A DNA stretch of 24,358 bases from CBDUBH01 sp965365345 (GTDB lineage Bacteria; Bacteroidota; Ignavibacteria; Ignavibacteriales; SURF-24), in assembly GCA_965365345.1 (NCBI GenBank), contig CBDUBH010000052.1, positions 1-24,358 on the forward strand, in the 5' to 3' direction. Below are positions 14,535 to 22,130 of the stretch, piece after piece. Each line of letters begins with the position of its first letter. Position 1 is the stretch's first letter. The position numbers and the translations under genes were made by a program. The notes beneath the pieces were generated by a model, which ran no database searches, had not been told where the DNA came from, and saw only the letters and a program-made list of their open reading frames with translations.

Positions 14535-15026
14535 ATGTGGTTCTATACTGTTTTAGTTGCGTTTCATGTAATTAGCGCAAGCATTTGGCTTTCTTTATTT
14601 CCCGTTGATATTGTATTGCGCGGATTTTTGAACAGAGCGCGCGGAACTTCGGGCGAACAAAAATTGGTTTCATTCTATCTGAAATTTGCAAACATAAGCG
14701 GAATTATCGGGATGACCGGAATTTTAATTACCGGAATTATCATGGTGGTTAATATGCCTTATTACGGATTTTTCGATTTTTCTCAAAATCACTGGCTTGC
14801 TTCCAAACAAGTTATAATGGTAATTTTGATTGCGGTGGTATTTTTTGTAATGATCCCGAAAGCAAAACAATTACGTACATCAATCGGGAATGAATTGGAT
14901 TCAAATTTTCCGCTTACCGATGATGCTTTTGCAAAATTAAAAAGTTTGGAAACAATAGTTACCGTTACAAATGTTTTAGTATTATTAAACTTTTTATTTG
15001 CTTTCAGTCGTAGAATTGCCGGTTGA
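14535..15026 (+). CDS. Four-helix membrane protein (DUF2269/CopD-like)
   Basis: A 163-aa protein with four hydrophobic segments (about 4-25, 50-74, 88-108 and 138-158). H11 lies in the first helix (AFHVISASIWL) and H86 just before the third (NHWLASK). This pattern of intramembrane histidines resembles DUF2269/CopD-type proteins, some of which may bind haem or copper; the assignment is tentative. AAAAGGA lies about 7 nt upstream of the ATG. A possible -7 box, TATATTTG, is at 14456-14463. It precedes dxr by 78 nt, with no terminator seen between, so readthrough is possible. Confidence 0.7.
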   Translation: MWFYTVLVAFHVISASIWLSLFPVDIVLRGFLNRARGTSGEQKLVSFYLKFANISGIIGMTGILITGIIMVVNMPYYGFFDFSQNHWLASKQVIMVILIAVVFFVMIPKAKQLRTSIGNELDSNFPLTDDAFAKLKSLETIVTVTNVLVLLNFLFAFSRRIAG

Positions 15027-15104
15027 AAATTTATAAAAAGCGCTTAATATTTTGTATCTTTATAAGATGATTTAAATAATTAGTTTTGGCGGTTAATTTT
15101 TTTA

Positions 15105-16247
15105 ATGAAAAAAATAGCAATTTTCGGTTCTACAGGTTCTATTGGAATAAACTCTTTAAACGTGATACGGGAATTTTCCGGTCTTTATAAAGCCGAAATT
15201 CTCACCGTAAATTCAAATATCGAACTTCTTAAAAAACAGATCGAAGAATTTAAACCTTCGGTTGTAGTCGTAAAAGATGAAAATTCCGCAAGTAAATTGA
15301 GATCGGAATTTAACGGAAAATGCAAAATTCTTTCCGGTGAAAATGGATTAACTGAAGCGGCAAAATCGGGCGATTACGATATTTTTATAAATGCTTTGGT
15401 TGGATTTGCAGGACTTTCACCAACAATTGAAGCGATAAAATTAGGTAAAAGAATCGCTTTGGCAAACAAAGAAACTCTTGTTGTTGCCGGCGAACTTATT
15501 ACAGAACTTTTGAAAAAATATAATGCCGAATTAATTCCGGTTGATTCGGAACATAGCGCAATATTTCAATGTTTAATTGGTGAAAATATAAATGAAGTTG
15601 AAGAATTAATTTTAACGGCTTCGGGCGGTCCTTTTTTATACAAGAAAAAAAATGAATTGAAAAATGTTTCTGTTGAAGAAGCATTAAATCATCCGAATTG
15701 GAAAATGGGCAGCAAAATCACGATCGATTCGGCTTCAATGATGAATAAAGGTTTGGAAGTTATCGAAGCAAAATGGCTTTTCGGACTTCCGAAAGAAAAA
15801 ATAAAAGTAGTAATTCATCCGCAATCAATTATTCATTCATTTGTTGAATTTGTTGATGGCTCAATTAAGGCGCAATTGGGTTTGCCCGATATGAAACTTC
15901 CAATTCAATACGCTTTATCTTTTCCTGAACGGCTTTCAAACAGAAATAAAAGAACGAATCTGCCGAAAGTCGGGAATTTAACATTTTTGGAGCCTGATCA
16001 GGAAAAATTTGAATGTTTGAAATTAGCTTATGACGTTATGGAAACCGGCGGAACAGCGCCTTGCATTTTGAATGCGGCGAATGAAATTGCAGTTTCGAAA
16101 TTTTTACGCGGCGAAATAAAATTTCTACAAATCCCGGAAATAATTAAACAATCTTTAAATAAAATCGAAAATCATAAAGAACCGGATTTAGGAACGATAT
16201 TCGAATGCGACAGGTTTACAAGAGAGTTCGCAAAAAATTTATATTAG
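15105..16247 (+). CDS. dxr: 1-deoxy-D-xylulose 5-phosphate reductoisomerase
   Basis: A 380-aa enzyme that converts DXP to 2-C-methyl-D-erythritol 4-phosphate with NADPH, the committed step of the MEP isoprenoid pathway. Visible: NADPH loop GSTGSIG (8-14), ALANKETLV (118-126), metal ligands D147 and E149 in PVDSEH, the substrate loop TASGGPF (171-177), HPNWKMG (196-202) and MNKGLE (213-218) with the third ligand E218. All catalytic residues are present, and length is normal. It is followed 14 nt later by rseP, a pairing found in many bacteria; the ribosome site of rseP (AGGAG) overlaps the dxr stop codon. Confidence 0.97.
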   Translation: MKKIAIFGSTGSIGINSLNVIREFSGLYKAEILTVNSNIELLKKQIEEFKPSVVVVKDENSASKLRSEFNGKCKILSGENGLTEAAKSGDYDIFINALVGFAGLSPTIEAIKLGKRIALANKETLVVAGELITELLKKYNAELIPVDSEHSAIFQCLIGENINEVEELILTASGGPFLYKKKNELKNVSVEEALNHPNWKMGSKITIDSASMMNKGLEVIEAKWLFGLPKEKIKVVIHPQSIIHSFVEFVDGSIKAQLGLPDMKLPIQYALSFPERLSNRNKRTNLPKVGNLTFLEPDQEKFECLKLAYDVMETGGTAPCILNAANEIAVSKFLRGEIKFLQIPEIIKQSLNKIENHKEPDLGTIFECDRFTREFAKNLY

Positions 16248-16261
16248 GAGTTACTTTTTAG

Positions 16262-17620
16262 ATGAGTTATATAATTTATTTCATAATTACAATCGGAATT
16301 TTGGTTTTTGTCCATGAGTTCGGGCACTTTATTGCAGCCAAACTTATGAAAATGCGCGTTGATGTTTTTTCGATCGGATTCGGGAAAAGACTTTTCGGCT
16401 GGAATAGAATAAAAGGTTTCACTTTCGGCGATCTTCCAAAAGATTTTGACGGCGAAGGAAATACAGATTACAGATTATGCCTGCTTCCTTTGGGCGGATA
16501 TGTAAAAATTGCCGGAATGGTTGATGAAAGCATGGATACAAATTTTGCCGAATCAGAACCGCAGCCTTATGAATTCAGATCTAAATCAACTCCGGCAAAA
16601 TTATTCGTAATTACTGCCGGCGTTTTAATGAATTTACTTTTGGCATTTTTGATCTTTGCGGGAATAAATTATTTCAATCCCAAACAAGTTATAAAATCAA
16701 CGGAAATCGGTTACGTTGCCGAAGGAACTCCCGCTGAAACGGCAGGATTTCAGGCAAAAGATAAAATAATTTCGATAAACGGCGATGAAGTTTCGAATTG
16801 GGAAGAAATGAACACGAAACTTTTTATTGATAATATCGGGAATGATCTTAATGTAAAAGTTTTGCGGAACAACGAAGTAAAAGAATTAAATATTCCGAAT
16901 AAAGTTTTTACCGCAGGCGCATCAAATAATAGTGCGCTTTTGGTGCCCGCTGATGTTCAAACAATTGTTGATAGCGTTTTAAAAGATTCACCTGCAAACA
17001 AAGCCGGAATTATTAAAGGCGATGTGCTTTTAGCAATGGATCAAAAACCGATTTTAGGACGCACGGCAGCAACTGAAATTCTTGCTCAAAATAAAAACAA
17101 TGAAATTCCCGTTACAATTTTAAGAAATAATGATACTTTAATGCTTTCGCTAATTCCTTCCTCCGAGGGAAAATTGGGAGCAATAATCGGTGATGTTTTC
17201 AAAGGCGAAGTTGAATTAAGACAACTTGGACTTTTTGAATCAATGTACAATGGATTTACTGATATCGGAAAGTACACTGCATTAACTTTTTCTATGATCG
17301 GTCATGTAATCGGCGGAAATGTTGAATTTTCATCAGCATTCGGCGGACCTGTAAAAATTGCGCAATTTGCTGCAAAATCAGCTGATACAGGATTTTTCGC
17401 ATTTATTTACTTTTTAGGAATGTTGAGTTTAAGTTTGGCGATCTTAAATATTTTGCCCTTCCCGGTTTTAGATGGCGGTCATTTTGTAATAATTTTGATC
17501 GAAGGAATTATGAAACGCGAAATTCCATTGAAAATTAAAGTAGCTATCCAAAATACGGGATTTGCAATTTTACTTCTTTTCATGCTTTTCATAATTTATA
17601 ATGACATCATTCACTTATAA
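16262..17620 (+). CDS. rseP: RIP (site-2) intramembrane metalloprotease RseP
   Basis: A 452-aa inner-membrane zinc protease. HEFGH (18-22) gives H18, E19 and H22; D404 in NILPFPVLDGGH is the third zinc ligand. A helix follows at about 113-135, then two PDZ domains (about 146-213 and 232-300) that restrict substrate access. Two more helices follow (about 378-402 and 428-448). In other bacteria RseP cuts anti-sigma factors and leftover signal peptides. Cotranscribed with dxr. AGGAG (16246-16250) lies 11 nt before the ATG. A strong intrinsic terminator follows at 17648. Confidence 0.95.
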   Translation: MSYIIYFIITIGILVFVHEFGHFIAAKLMKMRVDVFSIGFGKRLFGWNRIKGFTFGDLPKDFDGEGNTDYRLCLLPLGGYVKIAGMVDESMDTNFAESEPQPYEFRSKSTPAKLFVITAGVLMNLLLAFLIFAGINYFNPKQVIKSTEIGYVAEGTPAETAGFQAKDKIISINGDEVSNWEEMNTKLFIDNIGNDLNVKVLRNNEVKELNIPNKVFTAGASNNSALLVPADVQTIVDSVLKDSPANKAGIIKGDVLLAMDQKPILGRTAATEILAQNKNNEIPVTILRNNDTLMLSLIPSSEGKLGAIIGDVFKGEVELRQLGLFESMYNGFTDIGKYTALTFSMIGHVIGGNVEFSSAFGGPVKIAQFAAKSADTGFFAFIYFLGMLSLSLAILNILPFPVLDGGHFVIILIEGIMKREIPLKIKVAIQNTGFAILLLFMLFIIYNDIIHL

Positions 17621-17647
17621 AGCTCTATATAATCTAAATAAAAAATT

Positions 17648-17683
17648 AAATGCGGAAAATTATTCAATTTCCGCATTTTTGTT
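17648..17683 (+). terminator. Intrinsic terminator of the dxr-rseP operon
   Basis: AAATGCGGAAA (17648-17658) pairs with TTTCCGCATTT (17668-17678), then TTGTTTT. It is not related to the dispersed repeats. Confidence 0.85.
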
Positions 17684-18197
17684 TTGATCAAATAAGATTT
17701 GGAAAAATTTAGTCAAATCAATTTTTAAATATTTAGCCGATTCAATAATCAATTATAAATTTAATGATCTTAATAATTAGGAAATTAGTATGGAATTTTT
17801 CTGTTAAAACTTAAGTTTATATAAGTAAATATTTTACGGTTCTAAATTTTTACACTGTTTTGGGTGGATTTTCGGCTAAACTTAAATTATTTTTGAACGA
17901 CGATTCAATAAAGAAAATATTTTTATTAAAATTTCGATAAGTAAAAACAACCTTTAATTTACGAAAAAAAAATATTTTAAAATCGGGTAAAAAATTATCC
18001 GTTTTTTTCGATTATATATTAAAATAAAAAATATAGTTTGCCAAATCCTGCAAAAAGTTAAAATCAGGAATTATATCCCCGGTTTAGCTGTTAAGAATTA
18101 TAGATGCGGAAATGTAAAATTGATTTAATCAAATTTAAGCGATTGGAACTAATTCCGCTTTTTATTGGTATTATAATTAAATTCAAAGGCAGTTAAA
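17684..18197. other. 514-nt gene-free stretch with an orphan terminator-like hairpin
   Basis: No open frame I would defend and none of the dispersed repeats. It has TATTTTTG (17888-17895, a possible -7 box) and, about 90 nt on, CGGGTAA-AAAA-TTATCCG followed by seven Ts (17984-18008). That hairpin ends no recognised gene, so a short RNA or a long leader for the gene at 18198 is possible. The stretch is extremely AT-rich. Confidence 0.35.
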
Positions 18198-18563
18198 TTG
18201 ACATACGAAATATTATTGGTTGAAAACTTGAAATGGCGCGAATTTTCAGGAGCGCTTTATTTTTCGAGATATGAAGATAATAATCCGGGATTGCTTCTGA
18301 AAACTAATGACGGAAAAATTGTTGTGGAATGTACGGTTAACATTCCTGATTTTTTCGGAGAACATCCCTTTGGCGATAATAAGATCGTTATCATAAACGA
18401 AGATATATTCACTGAAGGAATTCTGCATACATTAATTGAAAATGCTATCATTGAAGAACCGCTTTTTTCAATTGATGATGTTGAAGGTCATCATTATCCG
18501 GTTTGCGAACTTACCGAACCGGTTGTTGATTTATTGAAGGCTTACGGAGAATATTACGTTTAA
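18198..18563 (+). CDS. 121-aa protein of unknown function
   Basis: No confident family. The small acidic protein (EILLVENLKWREFSGALYFS...) has no signal peptide or helix long enough for a membrane. It has beta-like stretches (IVVECTVNIPD, KIVIINED), EGILHTLIENAIIEE and a C-terminal helix. The layout loosely recalls DUF4313-like small proteins of Bacteroidota, but this is weak. It starts at TTG with AAAGG 8 nt upstream; no upstream ATG is in frame nearby. It lies 143 nt before rpoD on the same strand. Its presence next to the primary sigma factor may be incidental. Confidence 0.65.
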   Translation: MTYEILLVENLKWREFSGALYFSRYEDNNPGLLLKTNDGKIVVECTVNIPDFFGEHPFGDNKIVIINEDIFTEGILHTLIENAIIEEPLFSIDDVEGHHYPVCELTEPVVDLLKAYGEYYV

Positions 18564-18630
18564 GTTCAAATTATCTATTGATAATCAGAAAAAATTATTT
18601 AAATTACAGATTTTAAAATTTTAAATTGAT

Positions 18631-18664
18631 TTTGAAGTCTTATTTTAGCAGAAATGTAGTGTTG
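18631..18664 (+). promoter_or_regulatory. Near-consensus promoter for rpoD
   Basis: TTTG (18631-18634), 22 nt, then TAGTGTTG (18657-18664), one mismatch from TAnnTTTG. It lies about 42 nt upstream of the start codon. Confidence 0.35.
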
Positions 18665-18706
18665 TATAAATAATACTTAGATTTTATAATTATTAGGAGT
18701 TTACGC

Positions 18707-19567
18707 TTGAAGATCACAAAACAAATTACTCAACGGGAAAGTCAATCATTAGATAGATATTTTCAGGAAATCGGGAAGGTTGACCTTTTAACCCCCGATG
18801 AAGAGGTCTATTTAGCTGAAAGAATCAGAGAAGGTGATGAGGCTTCGCTGCAAAGATTGGTGAAAGCTAATCTCAGATTCGTAGTCAGTGTTGCTAAACA
18901 ATACCAGAATCAAGGATTATCGCTTGGCGATCTTATTAATGAAGGTAATTTAGGTTTGATCAAAGCCGCTAAAAAATTCGATGAAACCAAAGGGTTCAAA
19001 TTTATTTCTTATGCGGTTTGGTGGATCCGTCAATCAATTCTTCAGGCAATCGGTGAGCACTCAAGAATGGTGCGTTTGCCATTAAACAGAGTTGGTGCTT
19101 TAAGTAAAATTGCAAAAGTTTACAATGAACTTGAACAAATTTACGAAAGACAGCCAACCATTGAAGAATTGGCAAAAGAACTTGAAATGGATGTTGATGA
19201 AGTTTCCTACGCATTGGAAATTTCCGGACGTCATATTTCAATGGATGCTCCTTTCAGCGAAGGCGAAGATAACGGAAATAATTTGCTTGACGTTCTTCAC
19301 AATAAAGATAATCCGGAACCGGATCAGATTTTGATGAAAGAATCTTTGAAAAAAGATATTGAAGATGTTCTTTCAACTTTGACCGAAAGAGAAGCAACCG
19401 TAATCCGTTACTATTTCGGACTTGATACCGAATATTCCTTAACTTTGGAAGAATTGGGCGAAAAATTAAATTTAACTCGTGAAAGAGTTCGCCAGATTAA
19501 AGAAAAAGCAGTTCGCAGATTAAAACACAATTCAAAACGTAAAAATCTAGCGGCTTATTTAGGATAA
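18707..19567 (+). CDS. rpoD: Primary RNA polymerase sigma factor (short RpoD/SigA type)
   Basis: A 286-aa group 1 sigma factor without region 1.1, as in Bacteroidota and relatives. Region 1.2 is near 14-48 (SLDRYFQEIGKVDLL); region 2 has LVKANLRFVVSVAKQYQNQG and the -10-binding YAVWWIRQSI. Region 3 follows (LPLNRVGALSKI), and region 4 has the -35/-33 helix-turn-helix LTLEELGEKLNLTRERVRQI near 245-264. It directs housekeeping transcription and probably reads the TTTG/TAnnTTTG promoters seen at 539-627. The start is TTG, with AGGAG 7 nt upstream; no ATG fits, and homologous proteins begin at the same LKITKQ point. An intrinsic terminator follows. Confidence 0.95.
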   Translation: MKITKQITQRESQSLDRYFQEIGKVDLLTPDEEVYLAERIREGDEASLQRLVKANLRFVVSVAKQYQNQGLSLGDLINEGNLGLIKAAKKFDETKGFKFISYAVWWIRQSILQAIGEHSRMVRLPLNRVGALSKIAKVYNELEQIYERQPTIEELAKELEMDVDEVSYALEISGRHISMDAPFSEGEDNGNNLLDVLHNKDNPEPDQILMKESLKKDIEDVLSTLTEREATVIRYYFGLDTEYSLTLEELGEKLNLTRERVRQIKEKAVRRLKHNSKRKNLAAYLG

Positions 19568-19584
19568 AATAAATTCAATTTTTT

Positions 19585-19616
19585 AAAGCGGTAATTTTCA
19601 TTACCGCTTTTTTTAT
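19585..19616 (+). terminator. Intrinsic terminator of rpoD
   Basis: AAAGCGGTAAT (19585-19595), loop TTTC, ATTACCGCTTT (19600-19610), then TTTTATTTT. It starts 17 nt after the stop. Confidence 0.85.
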
Positions 19617-19845
19617 TTTAAATACTAAATGAAAATTATTTTTTGATTTTTTAATTTTAAATTTTTGACTGAAATTTCTCAGCTTTGATCTACCCGATTA
19701 AAAACTTTCAAAATATTTTTTTTCGCAATTAAAGTTTCCTAAAATATTTTCAGCATCATATAAATTAAACTTGTCATTTTCTTAAAATTATTTGTAATTT
19801 CAAATTTGCTTAAATCAAATTTCAAAATGAATTTACGGGAGTTTT

Positions 19846-20790
19846 ATGCGCGCGCTGCTTTTCCTTTTTATATTTTCCTCAATTTTATTTTCACAAAATG
19901 AGGCAAAAAAAATTTGCATTACCATTGATGATCTTCCTTTTATGGGAAGCCAATTTTACTCACCTGAAAAACAAAAAGAAATGACTGAAATTTTGATCAA
20001 AAAGATAAAAGATTTTGAAATTCCTGCTGTTGGATTCGTAAATGAAAATCAATTATTTTCAAAAAACGACGAATTAATTTCAACTAAACTTGAAATCTTA
20101 AAATTGTGGATTGATAATAATCTGGAACTTGGAAATCACACATTTTCTCATATTGATCTAAACAGAAATCCGGCGGAAAATTTTCAAAATGATATTATAA
20201 AAGGCGAAAAATTTACGAAAGAATTACTCGCGGAAAAAGGAAAAGAGTTAAGATATTTCCGTCATCCTTTTTTAAGAATGGGAATGACAAAAGAAAAAAA
20301 AGACAGCGTAAATATTTTTTTAACAGAACGGAATTACAAAATTGCACCTGTTACGGTTGATAATTCCGATTGGATCTTTGCGCGCGCTTTTGATAATGCA
20401 AAATCTCAAAATGATACTTTATCAGTTTCAAAAATAAAATCCGCTTACATTCCTTATCTAAAAGAAAAATTAATTTATTATTCCGGACAATCAAAAAAAC
20501 TTTTAGGGAGAGAAATTTCACAAATTATGCTGCTTCACGCAAACGCAATAAATTCTGAATGTATTGATGAAATTGCAAAAATGATGAAAGAACTTGGCTA
20601 CAATTTCATTTCACTTGAAGATGCCTTAAAAGATGAAGCCTATAATTTACCGGATGAATTTTATAAATTTGCCGGAATTAGTTGGCTGCACAGATGGGCA
20701 ATTACGCAAGGAAAGAAAAGAGATTTTTTTGGTGATGAACCTGCCGTTCCAAAATTTGTAATGGAAATTGCGAAAGTTGATAGTGAATAA
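19846..20790 (+). CDS. Exported polysaccharide deacetylase (NodB homology, CE4)
   Basis: A 314-aa protein with a signal peptide (MRALLFLFIFSSILFS, cleavage before QNE). All five CE4 motifs are visible: TIDD (26-29; D28 or D29 catalytic base and metal), HTFSH (98-102; metal His), RHPF (139-142), DNSDW (172-176) and LLHAN (229-233; H231). It is therefore probably an active metal-dependent deacetylase of peptidoglycan or another periplasmic or extracellular glycan. A C-terminal tail of about 50 residues (KFAGISWLHRWAITQGKKRD) is not part of the core. GGGAG lies just upstream of the ATG. It is unrelated in layout to the short cytoplasmic deacetylase at 8441. An octamer tract begins on the last base of its stop codon. 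Confidence 0.88.
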   Translation: MRALLFLFIFSSILFSQNEAKKICITIDDLPFMGSQFYSPEKQKEMTEILIKKIKDFEIPAVGFVNENQLFSKNDELISTKLEILKLWIDNNLELGNHTFSHIDLNRNPAENFQNDIIKGEKFTKELLAEKGKELRYFRHPFLRMGMTKEKKDSVNIFLTERNYKIAPVTVDNSDWIFARAFDNAKSQNDTLSVSKIKSAYIPYLKEKLIYYSGQSKKLLGREISQIMLLHANAINSECIDEIAKMMKELGYNFISLEDALKDEAYNLPDEFYKFAGISWLHRWAITQGKKRDFFGDEPAVPKFVMEIAKVDSE

Positions 20791-20805
20791 AAAGATTGAA
20801 AGATT
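20790..20805 (+). repeat. Octamer tract after the exported deacetylase
   Basis: AAAAGATT and GAAAGATT in 8-nt register, starting on the last base of the TAA stop. More degenerate units continue to about 20862. Confidence 0.6.
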
Positions 20806-20866
20806 GCAAAAATTAAAATGAAAAATGGAAGAATGGAAAAATTAGAAAAATTATAAAGATTAAGTT

Positions 20867-20896
20867 GTCATTCCGGCAGAGTCCGGAATCTTTTTA
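20867..20896 (+). terminator. ATTCCGG-family hairpin with T-run after the exported deacetylase
   Basis: GTC, ATTCCGG (20870-20876), a CAGAGT loop, CCGGAAT (20883-20889), then C and TTTTTAT. Confidence 0.6.
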
Positions 20897-20929
20897 TATT
20901 TTCACCTGAATTATTAAAAAAACATAATG

Positions 20930-20966
20930 AATAATAAAATTTCCTCTCCTGGATTAGGAGAGGAAA
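20930..20966 (-). terminator. Intrinsic terminator of murI
   Basis: TTTCCTCTCCT (20940-20950) and AGGAGAGGAAA (20956-20966) form an 11-bp stem with a 5-nt loop. On the minus strand it is followed by TTTTATTATT and lies 10 nt past the murI stop. Confidence 0.75.
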
Positions 20967-20976
20967 AATCAATAAA

Positions 20977-21804
20977 TTAATGCGCAATGAGATCTTCCAG
21001 TTCAACTTTTTTAATAAATTGAAGCGGCTTTCCTAAAAATAATTCGGCAACTTCTTTAAACTTTTGCGGAATATCGCTTACGTAAAAATCTTGTCTTCCC
21101 ATTGCGTGCGCATTTGTCGGGAATCCGATCCTTTGAATTTCACTTTTCACAATTGATGCCGCTGCAACTCCACTATCAATTAATTTTACATTTTCGCCCA
21201 TCACTTCCTGAATTAAATTTTGCAAAATAGGATAATGTGTGCAGCCCAAAACCAGCGTATCAATTTCTTTTTCTTTTAAATCTTTTAAATATTCTTCAAC
21301 AATTAATTTTGTAGCTTTGTGATCAATCCAGCCTTCTTCGGCAAGCGGAACCAAAAGCGGACAAGCTTTTTCGTAAACTTCAATTTGATTATCAATATTT
21401 TTGATTTTTGTGGAATACGCTTTGTTATTTATAGTTGCGCTCGTACCGATTACTCCGATTCTTCCGGTCTTTGTTTCCTGCAAAGCCATTTTAGCGCCCG
21501 GCTCAATCATTCCGATTACGGGGACGTTAAATTCTTTTCGCAAATCATCCAAAGCCACAGATGAAGCGGTATTGCACGCAACAACAATAACTTTTACGCC
21601 TTTTTTCATCAAAAATCTTGCGCTCTGTTTTGAATATTCAATTACGGTATCGTTTGATTTTGATCCGTATGGAACGCGTGCTGTATCACCAAAATACACA
21701 ATGCTTTCGGTCGGCATTATTGAAGCCAGTCTTTTTACAACCGTTAATCCGCCGATACCTGCATCAAAAACTCCGATCGGCTTTTCCTTTTCCATAAAAT
21801 TCAC
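20977..21804 (-). CDS. murI: Glutamate racemase
   Basis: A 275-aa cofactor-independent racemase that makes D-glutamate for peptidoglycan. Seen: FDAGIGGLTV (13-22), YFGDTARVPYG (37-47), the first catalytic cysteine C77 in VACNTASS, PVIGMIEPGA (95-104) and the second, C188, in LGCTHYPIL, with H190. Length and motifs are normal. The start is a GTG at 21804, favoured by AAGGA 7 nt upstream. An ATG three codons further in (21795) would be 16 nt from that site. It stands alone, convergent with the exported deacetylase, with its own terminator. Confidence 0.95.
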   Translation of the reverse strand: MNFMEKEKPIGVFDAGIGGLTVVKRLASIMPTESIVYFGDTARVPYGSKSNDTVIEYSKQSARFLMKKGVKVIVVACNTASSVALDDLRKEFNVPVIGMIEPGAKMALQETKTGRIGVIGTSATINNKAYSTKIKNIDNQIEVYEKACPLLVPLAEEGWIDHKATKLIVEEYLKDLKEKEIDTLVLGCTHYPILQNLIQEVMGENVKLIDSGVAAASIVKSEIQRIGFPTNAHAMGRQDFYVSDIPQKFKEVAELFLGKPLQFIKKVELEDLIAH

Positions 21805-21977
21805 AAAACATTCCTTTCAAAATTCTTTCAAGGCGTAAAAATAGCAAATAAAATTAATTTATTACATACTGAAATTTTTTCTTTTGAGGGAAAGTGGAAA
21901 TTATATTTCGAAGTTAAATTAAGAACTCTGAATCGAAAGTTAAGAAAACAATAAAGACAGAGAAATAAATTTAACTT

Positions 21978-22005
21978 GCAGAAACGCTGTTTGCTACGTC
22001 TCTAC
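21978..22005. repeat. Diverged copy of the 28-bp palindrome
   Basis: GCAGAAACG (21978-21986) and CGTCTCTAC (21997-22005) keep the ends and the 28-nt length. The centre (CTGTTTGCTA) differs from the other copies. In the gap 21805-22120 I see only this, the hairpin at 22052 and the octamer tract. Confidence 0.5.
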
Positions 22006-22051
22006 AAAATATAAATAATTATTCTTGTAAGTTAAGAAATTGTAAAAAATA

Positions 22052-22095
22052 GATTCCGGACTTTGCCCAAGCTAAAGTCAGGCAGAATTCCGGAA
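22052..22095 (-). terminator. Diverged ATTCCGG-family inverted repeat after the histidine kinase
   Basis: GATTCCGG at 22052-22059 and ATTCCGG at 22087-22093 lie in the flanks of an expanded, imperfect element. On the minus strand TCCGGAATC is followed by TATTTTTT. The pairing is poor, so the terminator role is uncertain. Confidence 0.35.
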
Positions 22096-22105
22096 GAGAT
22101 TTTTC

Positions 22106-22130
22106 AATCTTTGAATCTTTCTAATCTTTT
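22106..22130 (-). repeat. Octamer tract overlapping the 3' end of the histidine kinase
   Basis: Minus strand: AAAAGATT, (A), GAAAGATT, CAAAGATT. The first unit encodes the final codons and the TAG stop falls at the junction (22121-22123). Confidence 0.65.

Noticed and set aside
17684..18197. Riboswitch or 6S RNA in the gene-free stretch
   Set aside because: No recognisable riboswitch core and no long bulged stem; only the short orphan hairpin is supported.
21401..21838. 145-codon plus-strand frame across murI
   Set aside because: It is antisense to a clear glutamate racemase and mirrors its codons.
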